Below are positions 1 to 5,380 of a stretch of DNA of 8,893 bases, one piece after another (the first letter of the stretch is position 1; every line of letters starts with the position of its first letter). This DNA is from SKVL01 sp051745565. Lineage in GTDB: Bacteria > Patescibacteriota > Minisyncoccia > Phycocordibacterales > CSBR16-193. The stretch lies in contig JBNJEF010000027.1 of NCBI GenBank assembly GCA_051745565.1, positions 1-8,893 of the forward strand. The letters are read 5' to 3'. Both the position numbers and the translations under genes were made by a program. The notes beneath the pieces are model-generated. The model made no database searches. It worked only from the letters and a program-made list of their open reading frames with translations, and had not been told where the DNA came from.

Positions 1-1827
1 TTCAAATTTTTGAGGGCTTCTGAAGATAACCCCTCTGGAATCCGCACAAGAAACCATTCCGTCTTCTTCGGGAACAACTACCACCCAATAATCCTCACCA
101 TCAATACAGTAGTCGGAAATCGAACCGTCCGCCGAAGAACGACCGATCGCCTCTTCGATCGCCTCTCTCACATCTTCCTTTTCTTCACAAAAACCTCTAT
201 AAGGCTGATCATATTTTTTGGCAACAGAACGAACATCTTCTAAAGAAGCCTTAACCGTATCTTCCTCAGAGGTCCTATCATTATTGGATTCCTGCGCGGT
301 CTTCTCTTCTGTGGGAGACAATCCTGAGGTTTGTTCAAACAGTTCTTCAAAAGACTTGGAATCTTCCGGTTCTTCTACTTCCAGAATTTCACCGATATCA
401 CTGAACTTACTATTGAGAAGTATGTTTATCTTTAAGTCTTCTTCAATACCAAAGAACTTAAGGTTTTCGTTGGCTTTTACCGTAAGAGAAAGATCTATTA
501 AGAACTCCTTTAAGTGACCGCTGTCACCATCTACTCTTATCTTTAATGGGATAATATAACCGTCACTTCCCATGTCTATATCACTCTTGAAATCTTCCCA
601 GTCCGCCTCCATTTCGTCTGCCGCTTCATTAAGTGCTTCGGAATATTCTTCCTCAGGCGCAACCTCGGCCAGCTTTCTGAAAAAAGAAGGCGCCTTTTCA
701 AGATCCAAGTCCATTTCATAGATATGATCACCATCCTCAACCGAGGATCCTATACTTAAAAACCCCTCCTCTTGAGCCAATTCAAGAACTTGAACTGCGT
801 GTTTATCCACCATTTCAATAACCTCGCCATTCGCACCGAAAGCTTCTTCAAGCTGCTCCCTGTCTTTTTCGGATGTTTCTTCTTTTAGATCCAAGTGCAT
901 CCATTCTCCTTCCACGTCAGAATAATCCTCTCCTGAAAAAGGTATTTCCGGAACCTTGCTTATACGGGCATAAAGAATGCCATCAACAATACGAGCCTCT
1001 CCTTCCGTATCCATCTCAATGGTCATTCCACCTTCTTTGAAATTAACACCTCCGCCAAAATCCAAAGAGGCCTTGGTTCCGAAAACATCTTCAGCATCTT
1101 CATAGTAACCATTAAAAGAAGCGTTCAAATTAAGCCTGTCTTCTATGGAAATATCAATACTCGTATCGTTTTTTAAAGAATCGGCTTCCATATAAGAGAG
1201 GAGAGCTTCTTTTATAACCTCCTCTTTGGACATACCGTCAATGGATCCCGATCTCATTCCAAGGGCAAAATAAGCCGCTGCCGAAGCCACTCCTATGACC
1301 AAAATTATAATAACGGCAATAAGAATATATTTGGCAGTATTGGAGTTACCACTCTTCCGGTTCATATCTCCTCCGGTACTCATTCCTACAGAGTAAGCAC
1401 CGTCCTCCGTGGTGGCGCCTGATGTTTGTGTAGATCGAGTAGATGGATCTTCCGAGGAAGTGTCTGTGCTTGGATTCTCCTCCGCCTGAACAGAAGAGTT
1501 CGGTGTATCCTGTTGTTCAGGTGTTTCGGTTTGCTCTTTCGTTTGATCCGTTTGAGTAAAAGAGGAAGCACTCTCTTTTGAAGAAGGTTGCTGAGAAGAA
1601 GGAGACGCTGTTTGAGGTTCAGTTTCAGGTTTTTCTTCTTCGGGCTCTTCATTCTTCTGAGAAGATTCTGCAGAGGCTTCTCCGTCCACCTCCGCAAATC
1701 CTATAGATATATCTCCTTCACTCCAACCTGCACTCAGGAGAGCTTTTCTGATAGCTTCATCGCTAACACCTTTTTCCCTTTGGGAGCGTATGTACTCCAC
1801 TTCTTTCTTTTTATTTTTCTCGTCCAT
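1..1827 (-). CDS. Large single-pass membrane protein with pilin-like C-terminal module (partial)
   Basis: An open frame of 609 codons runs from ATG 1827 to the left edge with no stop, so the C-terminus is missing. Residues 1-45 form a charged helical segment around 'KALLSAGWSEGDI', a type of N-terminal motif I associate with CPR membrane proteins. Residues 50-160 are a Ser/Thr/Gln/Glu/Pro-rich linker. Residues 167-189 are one hydrophobic membrane segment (YILIAVIIILVIGV...). Residues 200-485 are a long acidic, probably beta-rich outer domain with phrases such as 'VDGILYARIS' and 'VEGEWMHLDL', reminiscent of LolA/LppX-fold proteins. After a second acidic linker, residues 540-605 hold Cys547, Cys574 and Cys594 around 'YCIDGEDYWVVVVPEEDG' and 'SCADSRGV', similar to the C-terminal Cys region of CPR type IV pilins. 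No precise function is known to me; surface attachment or pilus association is inference. AAGGAGG (1859-1865) lies 31 bases before the ATG, too far for normal use, and an in-frame TAA rules out a start nearer to it. Confidence 0.85.
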   Translation of the reverse strand, partial: MDEKNKKKEVEYIRSQREKGVSDEAIRKALLSAGWSEGDISIGFAEVDGEASAESSQKNEEPEEEKPETEPQTASPSSQQPSSKESASSFTQTDQTKEQTETPEQQDTPNSSVQAEENPSTDTSSEDPSTRSTQTSGATTEDGAYSVGMSTGGDMNRKSGNSNTAKYILIAVIIILVIGVASAAAYFALGMRSGSIDGMSKEEVIKEALLSYMEADSLKNDTSIDISIEDRLNLNASFNGYYEDAEDVFGTKASLDFGGGVNFKEGGMTIEMDTEGEARIVDGILYARISKVPEIPFSGEDYSDVEGEWMHLDLKEETSEKDREQLEEAFGANGEVIEMVDKHAVQVLELAQEEGFLSIGSSVEDGDHIYEMDLDLEKAPSFFRKLAEVAPEEEYSEALNEAADEMEADWEDFKSDIDMGSDGYIIPLKIRVDGDSGHLKEFLIDLSLTVKANENLKFFGIEEDLKINILLNSKFSDIGEILEVEEPEDSKSFEELFEQTSGLSPTEEKTAQESNNDRTSEEDTVKASLEDVRSVAKKYDQPYRGFCEEKEDVREAIEEAIGRSSADGSISDYCIDGEDYWVVVVPEEDGMVSCADSRGVIFRSPQKFE

Positions 1828-2189
1828 ATATGGATCTTTCTTTTATTTATTTTTAATTCCTCCTTACATTTTACCTTAAAAATGGGGAAAAATTGTTAAA
1901 TTCTTGTGGAGAACTAGTATAAAAATGAAAATAGAAACCTTTTCGGATCTCTATTAAATAATTTTTTGAGAAAAATATCTTTTACAAATAAATTTTAGAT
2001 AAGTCGAGAGTCGGCGTTAAGTCGCAAAGCTCATTCATCGTTTCGCTCTTCATTCGCTAAGCGCTTTCTGCCCTGGCTCGTCTGTCGCTCCAGGTGTTCG
2101 CGACATGACTCCGCCTTTCGACTCCGCACGAAAGAGCAGAAATGCTCTTTCTCCTGGACACCTCAGTCCTCGCTTTGCTCGTTTTTCGG
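1828..2189. other. Gene-free stretch: AT-rich leader plus GC-rich structured region
   Basis: This stretch holds no convincing gene. Bases 1828-2000 are AT-rich and form the upstream region of the large minus-strand gene. Bases 2001-2189 change abruptly to GC-richer, hairpin-dense sequence. They include an imperfect tandem repeat at 2030-2058 (GCTCATTCATCG, then GCTCTTCATTCGC), a hairpin TGTCGC/GCGACA (2083-2088 with 2100-2105), a doubled GACTCCGC (from 2107 and 2120) and the hairpin-interrupted copy of the tRNA-Leu tail described separately. The minus strand at 2005-2013 reads CGACTCTCG, 8 of 9 bases identical to the tRNA-Leu T-loop region CGACTCCCG, and may be a decayed direct copy. The region would be transcribed as a trailer of tRNA-Leu unless transcription stops; I see no clear U-tract terminator. 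Confidence 0.55.
2117..2162 (+). repeat. Inverted copy of the tRNA-Leu 3' end interrupted by a hairpin
   Basis: The plus strand reads TTCGACTCCGC (2117-2127), then a 9-bp perfect hairpin (GAAAGAGCA 2130-2138, loop GAAA, TGCTCTTTC 2143-2151), then CCTGGACACC (2153-2162). The minus-strand tRNA-Leu gene ends TTCGACTCCCGC then CCTGGGCACC. The element is therefore a copy of the tRNA tail in inverted orientation, 25 bases beyond the mature 3' end, with one base deleted, one base changed and a hairpin inserted exactly between T-arm and acceptor strand. In the tRNA-Leu transcript it could pair with the tRNA's own 3' half. The similarity is seen directly; any function is unknown. Confidence 0.75.
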
Positions 2190-2271
2190 TGCCCAGGGCG
2201 GGAGTCGAACCCGCATGCCTAGAAGGCCACGGCCCTCAACCGTGTGTGTATACCAGTTCCACCACCTGGGC
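2190..2271 (-). tRNA. tRNA-Leu (anticodon GAG)
   Basis: The minus strand folds into a class II cloverleaf. The acceptor stem is GCCCAGG (2271-2265) with CCTGGGC (2197-2191), with discriminator A at 2190. The anticodon stem is CACGG/CCGTG with loop TTGAGGG, giving anticodon GAG (codons CUC/CUU). A long variable arm (GCCTTCTAGGC) and T-arm GCGGG-TTCGACT-CCCGC follow. The long variable arm and the anticodon make leucine secure. The gene is followed by ACCG, so CCA is not encoded and must be added after transcription. It lies 59 bases downstream of rplS on the same strand and appears to have its own promoter. Confidence 0.96.
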
Positions 2272-2283
2272 GCACCTCTTAAC

Positions 2284-2310
2284 ACTATACTATAGGGTCT
2301 TTATTTTCAA
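2284..2310 (-). promoter_or_regulatory. Likely promoter of tRNA-Leu
   Basis: The minus strand has a -35-like TTGAAA (2310-2305) and a -10-like TATAGT (2289-2284) with a 15-base spacer, which is short. A second overlapping TATAGT lies at 2294-2289. The -10 box ends 12 bases before the mature tRNA 5' end, a sensible position for a short tRNA leader. Readthrough from rplS is also possible. Confidence 0.4.
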
Positions 2311-2330
2311 TAATTTTAACGCAGAACCGA

Positions 2331-2894
2331 TCAAGACACAGGAGTTTCTTTGGCCTCATTGGAAGAAGTCTCTTCATCCGGTTCTTGAGCGGAGTCTTTG
2401 TTTTTGACCTCCTCTTCTTTATTATCATGAGCTTCTTTACTGCCACCCTCTTCGCTCTCAGACACATTGCTGTCTTCTTGGGTATCCAAGACATTTTCAT
2501 CGCTTTCGCCTTCCATGTCTTCATCGCTCTCCCTGACCACTCTTACATTTTTAATATGTCGCCTAACCTCTTTAGCGGCTTTTTCTCTAATATGATAAAG
2601 GTTGGATTGGCGCGATTTAGCTCTTTTGACTACCTCTATTTTTTCTATAACAGGTGAAAACAGAGGGAAAACCTTCTCCACTCCTATACTTCCCGAGGTT
2701 CTTCTTACAGTAAAAGTGGCCCCCGGTTCATTTCCGTGTTTTTGAGACAGGACGATGCCCTCAAATTCCTGTGTTCTGGTTTTTCCTTTCTCTTCTATCT
2801 TAACGGAAACCCGTACAGTGTCTCCTGCACGAATATCAAGTTTTTTTCGCTTCTCTATATCTACCGGCGTATGTGTTTTTGTTATCTGGCTCAT
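2331..2894 (-). CDS. rplS: 50S ribosomal protein L19 with acidic C-terminal extension
   Basis: Residues 1-118 match L19, a large-subunit protein at the subunit interface near bridge B8. The family signature is visible in 'RAGDTVRVSVKI', 'RTQEFEGIVLSQKHG', 'TFTVRRTSGSIGVEKVFPL' and 'SPVIEKIEVVKRAKSRQSNL'. Bacterial L19 is usually about 115 residues; this one is 187. The extra residues 119-187 are almost entirely Glu, Asp, Ser, Asn and Lys, low in complexity and probably disordered. The frame is unbroken and ends in TGA, so the tail is not a frameshift. The ATG has no Shine-Dalgarno sequence, but a strong promoter match ends 9 bases before it, which suggests a leaderless mRNA. The gene follows the pseudouridine synthase by 72 bases on the same strand. 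L19 identity is firm; the role of the tail is unknown. Confidence 0.96.
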   Translation of the reverse strand: MSQITKTHTPVDIEKRKKLDIRAGDTVRVSVKIEEKGKTRTQEFEGIVLSQKHGNEPGATFTVRRTSGSIGVEKVFPLFSPVIEKIEVVKRAKSRQSNLYHIREKAAKEVRRHIKNVRVVRESDEDMEGESDENVLDTQEDSNVSESEEGGSKEAHDNKEEEVKNKDSAQEPDEETSSNEAKETPVS

Positions 2895-2903
2895 AACAGC
2901 GCT

Positions 2904-2932
2904 ACTTTAGCACATGAAAGTGCAAGGTGCAA
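2904..2932 (-). promoter_or_regulatory. Promoter of rplS (extended -10)
   Basis: On the minus strand TTGCAC (2932-2927), a 17-base spacer and TAAAGT (2909-2904) form a sigma70-like promoter. TGC just before the -10 box gives an extended -10 motif. The expected transcription start falls only 2-4 bases before the rplS ATG at 2894, leaving no room for a ribosome binding site. Confidence 0.65.
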
Positions 2933-2966
2933 GAATTCTGAACACCCTACCCTTTAGTAAATTTTT

Positions 2967-3692
2967 TCACCTTGTCTTAAAAACTTCTATGGCAAAATTG
3001 AAATCTTCAGGAAACGGTGCACGAATAAAGTGTTCTTTTCCTTCTGTGTCCTTAAAAGATATTTCCGAGGCATGTAAAGCTAATCTGTTAAAACCGAGCA
3101 GGCTTTCTCTTTTGGGGGCATATAGAGTATCACATACAATAGGGTGATTTATAGCCTTCATATGGACCCTTATCTGATGAGTGCGACCGGTAAGGGGCGA
3201 GATATTCAAAAAAGAAACTTCATCGCTCCTCTGGGCAACAGAATAGTCTGTAGAAGCCTCCCTTAATTTTCCCCTTGCCCCCCTTTGAGCAGACCACAGT
3301 CTAAAATCCTTTGAGCTTTTACCTATAGGTCTTTCTATTCTGTCACGCTCCTTCTTAACATACCCATAAACAAAAGCGTGGTAAGTTTTTTTTACTTCTC
3401 TGTTCTTGAACTGTTCTTTAAGAGAATAAAAACCCTCTTCCGTTCTGGCTATCAACAAAACACCGGAAGTTTCCTTGTCCAAACGGTGAACAATACCCGG
3501 TCTTTTTACCTTTTCTCCCGAGCGTAGTTTCAAGGATTCGCCTATTTTTTCGGTTTCCGGATATTTTTCCATTACCCAATCGGTCAAGAAACGGCTTTCA
3601 TTAGACCCGTCAGGATGAACCATTAAACCGGCAGGTTTATCCAAAACCGATAGGTTCTTGTTTTCATAAAGTATAGTGGGTTCGTTTTCCAT
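2967..3692 (-). CDS. RluA/RluD-family pseudouridine synthase
   Basis: This enzyme converts uridine to pseudouridine in structured RNA, in this family usually 23S rRNA or tRNA. The catalytic motif 'HRLDKETSGVLLIA' is at residues 69-82 with nucleophile Asp72. The family block 'PLTGRTHQIRVHMKAINHPI' (166-185) and 'LDKPAGLMVHP' (17-27) are intact, and 'RLALHAS' (203-209) is also typical. At 241 residues it lacks the N-terminal S4 RNA-binding domain of RluD (about 325 residues), so it resembles RluA-type or short CPR forms. The exact target uridine cannot be read from sequence, so no symbol is given. The ATG lies 3 bases after the uppS stop, indicating one transcript and probable translational coupling; no Shine-Dalgarno is visible. 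It ends in TGA. Confidence 0.93.
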   Translation of the reverse strand: MENEPTILYENKNLSVLDKPAGLMVHPDGSNESRFLTDWVMEKYPETEKIGESLKLRSGEKVKRPGIVHRLDKETSGVLLIARTEEGFYSLKEQFKNREVKKTYHAFVYGYVKKERDRIERPIGKSSKDFRLWSAQRGARGKLREASTDYSVAQRSDEVSFLNISPLTGRTHQIRVHMKAINHPIVCDTLYAPKRESLLGFNRLALHASEISFKDTEGKEHFIRAPFPEDFNFAIEVFKTR

Positions 3693-3695
3693 AAA

Positions 3696-4385
3696 TCAAA
3701 TACCGAATCGGCGTTCTCTTTTTTTGAAATCACTTATTACGTTAAAAAATTCCTCTCGCGAAAAATCAGGCCAAAAAGTATCAGTAAAGAATAGCTCACT
3801 GTAAGCTATTTGCCATAAAAGAAAATTAGATATTCTCCGCTCTCCACCGGTTCGGATAACAATGTCAGGGTCGGGAGTTCCGGATGTTTGCAAAAAAGAA
3901 CCGAAGCTCTTTTCGTCAGCTTCTTTTCCCGAGCGAGACCATTCTCTTGCAGCTGAAATTATTTCACCTCTTCCACCATAAGACAAAGCGATGTTGAGCT
4001 TCAACTTCTTACATTTTTCGGTGGCTTTCTCCATTTCAGCTAATTTTACTTGAGTTTCTTTGGGAAAATCTTCTTTTCTTCCAATCATTCTAGCTCTAAC
4101 TCCTTTTTTTATTAAATCCCCTTTTTCATCCGAACCGAGTCTTTGAATCAGACTCTGTAAATGATCAACCTCCTTTTTAGACCGTTTCCAATTCTCTGAA
4201 GAGAACGCAAAAACAGTAAGATAGGGGACTTCCGCTTCAATAATCCAATCTAAAAAATTCAAAAGATTGCCGTATCCTTCAACATGACCCTCCAGGTCAT
4301 CAAGTCCTCTTGAACGAGCCCATCGGCGATTACCATCCATAATAACCGCAATGCTCTTTAACTCTCTTTCGGTGTCCCCTTTCAT
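3696..4385 (-). CDS. uppS: Isoprenyl transferase (undecaprenyl diphosphate synthase)
   Basis: A cis-prenyltransferase that condenses isopentenyl diphosphate units onto farnesyl diphosphate to make the C55 carrier lipid for peptidoglycan and surface polymers. All family regions are present (numbering from ATG 4385): 'IAVIMDGNRRWARSRG' (12-27) with catalytic Asp17; 'HVEGY' (34-38); 'TVFAFSSENWKR' (57-68); 'LNIALSYGGRGEI' (130-142); and 'DPDIVIRTGGERRISNFLLW' (172-191), followed by 'YSELFFTDTFWPDF'. The length of 229 residues is normal. A longer reading from TTG 4424 adds 13 residues, but that TTG is the start of the -35 box of a good promoter match whose transcription start lies just before ATG 4385, so the shorter start is preferred. 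It is the first gene of a unit with the pseudouridine synthase. Confidence 0.95.
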   Translation of the reverse strand: MKGDTERELKSIAVIMDGNRRWARSRGLDDLEGHVEGYGNLLNFLDWIIEAEVPYLTVFAFSSENWKRSKKEVDHLQSLIQRLGSDEKGDLIKKGVRARMIGRKEDFPKETQVKLAEMEKATEKCKKLKLNIALSYGGRGEIISAAREWSRSGKEADEKSFGSFLQTSGTPDPDIVIRTGGERRISNFLLWQIAYSELFFTDTFWPDFSREEFFNVISDFKKRERRFGI

Positions 4386-4395
4386 AATAAATTCA

Positions 4396-4424
4396 ATATT
4401 AGCATTGCCTCTGTCGGGGTTCAA
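4396..4424 (-). promoter_or_regulatory. Promoter of uppS (extended -10)
   Basis: The minus strand has TTGAAC (4424-4419), a 17-base spacer, TGC and then TAATAT (4401-4396). The -10 box ends 10 bases before ATG 4385, so the start of transcription should be 3-5 bases before the ATG. Its layout matches the rplS and pilM promoters. Confidence 0.5.
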
Positions 4425-4626
4425 ATAACATGAATAAAAAATTTCTGATCAGCATCAAAGTAATATGAGCTCTCATTATTTCTAACGGTGATCAAAAAAG
4501 CTTAGTAAAATAAACAGTAAGATCTTACAAAGACTCACGAACTTTTAAAACCACTCAGAGTCAGGAATAACAAAACACCCTAGGCATAAAAAATATATGA
4601 TATATCATTAAAATTAAACAGACTAA
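4425..4626. other. Divergent intergenic region with short palindromes
   Basis: About 200 AT-rich bases separate the divergent uppS and pilin genes; no gene is seen. It holds two perfect 12-base palindromes: GTAAGATCTTAC (4517-4528) and ATGATATATCAT (4597-4608). A near-palindrome ATGAG-CT-CTCAT sits around 4467-4478. The second palindrome is 18 bases before the pilin ATG, where a promoter would lie, so it could be an operator or simply AT-rich promoter DNA. No clear -35/-10 pair for the pilin gene could be assigned. Confidence 0.4.
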
Positions 4627-5166
4627 ATGATATACGATACTAAAAAAGGATTTACTTTAATAGAAATACTGGCCGTGATCGCCATAATAGGTATCCTGGC
4701 TTCAGTTTTACTGGTTGCTCTTGATAAAGCAATGAAAAAAACACACATGAGTGTAGCGATCTCAGAAAGCAATCAAATGAACACGTCTTTGATGCTGTAC
4801 AAAATTGATAACAAAAGTTATCCGGAAGATGCAAACAGAGGAAAATGTCCCGACGGCATGGAGGGATACATGGATGAGGATATCTGGAAGTCAGGGCCTT
4901 GGCCCGGGAGTTCTTATGATTGGGATCACTGGGATAACCCCATCTATTCACCACATGAAGAGATACATCAAGTAAGTATTCGTTTTTGTGATATCAGCGG
5001 AGGAAATTGCAATTTTCCAAACGAAGATTGGGCTGTCAACTTTGACTCAAGAAGTGCCGTATTTTGGTGTATTGAAGGACCCTGTAGATCACATAATAAA
5101 GAAGAGCTTGATCATCCGGGATACTGTTTAAATTGCAACGACCCTCTTCCTCCTTACGGTTTCTAG
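4627..5166 (+). CDS. Type IV pilin/pseudopilin-like protein
   Basis: A secreted, membrane-anchored subunit of a type IV pilus or type II-like secretion pseudopilus. The prepilin signature is textbook: a short basic leader MIYDTKKG, then FTLIEILAVIAIIGILASVL. Prepilin peptidase (PilD) should cut after Gly8, and Glu13 is the conserved Glu5 of the mature protein. Residues 9-31 are the hydrophobic alpha-1 helix. 'LMLYKIDNKSYPED' (55-68) resembles the GspG-type helix and following YP segment. The C-terminal part is unusual: rich in Trp ('WPGSSYDWDHWDNP') and with seven cysteines (74, 121, 128, 148, 153, 167, 170), an odd number, so disulfides plus one free thiol or metal binding are possible. No ribosome binding site is visible before the ATG. 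Whether it is a major or minor pilin cannot be told; it is separate from the pilMNO operon. Confidence 0.88.
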   Translation: MIYDTKKGFTLIEILAVIAIIGILASVLLVALDKAMKKTHMSVAISESNQMNTSLMLYKIDNKSYPEDANRGKCPDGMEGYMDEDIWKSGPWPGSSYDWDHWDNPIYSPHEEIHQVSIRFCDISGGNCNFPNEDWAVNFDSRSAVFWCIEGPCRSHNKEELDHPGYCLNCNDPLPPYGF

Positions 5167-5183
5167 AAAACAACATTCTTTAT

Positions 5184-5247
5184 ATCATTTAATCAAGTTA
5201 CATAAACTATCTTTGGCCAAGATCCGATTCGTGTACTTGATAAATGA
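5184..5247. repeat. Long inverted repeat between the pilin gene and tRNA-Val
   Basis: TCATTT-A-ATCAAGT (5185-5198) is complementary to ACTTGATAAATGA (5235-5247), giving a 13-bp stem with one bulged A. The loop contains a second small hairpin ATCTT/AAGAT around GGCC (about 5209-5223). It begins 18 bases after the pilin stop. It lacks a U-tract, so it is not a standard terminator; it may protect the 3' end of the pilin mRNA. Its right arm overlaps the -35 box of tRNA-Val. Confidence 0.5.
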
Positions 5248-5265
5248 ATGATATTGCGCTATTTT
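5237..5265 (+). promoter_or_regulatory. Promoter of tRNA-Val
   Basis: TTGATA (5237-5242), a 17-base spacer and TATTTT (5260-5265) make a good sigma70-like pair. The -10 box ends 9 bases before the mature tRNA 5' end, leaving a very short leader. The -35 box lies inside the right arm of the inverted repeat at 5184-5247. Confidence 0.6.
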
Positions 5266-5274
5266 ATGAGTATC

Positions 5275-5348
5275 GGGCGCTTAGCTCAGTTGGCTAGAGC
5301 AATCCGTTTACACCGGATAGGTCGTAGGTTCGAGTCCTACAGCGCCCA
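5275..5348 (+). tRNA. tRNA-Val (anticodon UAC)
   Basis: A complete cloverleaf is seen: acceptor GGGCGCT (5275-5281) with AGCGCCC (5341-5347); D-stem GCTC/GAGC; anticodon stem ATCCG/CGGAT with loop TTTACAC, anticodon TAC at 5309-5311; T-arm GTAGG-TTCGAGT-CCTAC. The discriminator is A5348 and the next bases are CAGAT, so CCA is not encoded. A hairpin terminator follows directly. The last 20 bases of the gene plus two more recur exactly at 5495-5516. Confidence 0.97.
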
Positions 5349-5353
5349 CAGAT

Positions 5354-5380
5354 AACCGAGTATAGGCTCGGTTTTGTTTG
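5354..5380 (+). terminator. Rho-independent terminator after tRNA-Val
   Basis: AACCGAG (5354-5360), loop TATAGG and CTCGGTT (5367-5373) form a 7-bp stem followed by TTGTTTG, a T-rich though interrupted tract. It lies 5 bases past the tRNA discriminator base, so most transcripts may end before the inverted-repeat element that follows. Confidence 0.7.

Noticed and set aside
218..517. A 99-codon Ser-rich plus-strand frame
   Set aside because: It is antisense to the coding region of the large minus-strand gene, and its composition mirrors that gene's acidic codons.
1386..1697. A 103-codon minus-strand frame rich in Lys, Arg and Leu
   Set aside because: It is a frame-shifted reading of the Ser/Glu/Pro-rich linker of the large membrane protein, which has a 609-codon open frame over the same bases.
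1868..1899. Promoter for the large edge gene: TTAACA and TAAAAT on the minus strand
   Set aside because: The spacer would be 20 bases, too long, and the region is so AT-rich that such matches are expected by chance.
2001..2189. CRISPR array or tmRNA in the structured region beside tRNA-Leu
   Set aside because: There are no regularly spaced repeats, no tag reading frame and no tRNA-Ala-like ends; the repeats seen are copies of the adjacent tRNA tail.
2105..2407. A 100-codon plus-strand open frame across tRNA-Leu
   Set aside because: It reads through the antisense of the tRNA and its inverted-repeat element and into antisense rplS; such frames opposite tRNA genes are routine artefacts.
4386..4424. 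A 13-residue N-terminal extension of UppS from TTG
   Set aside because: The TTG coincides with a -35 box whose -10 partner lies 10 bases before the ATG at 4385; homologs start near that ATG.
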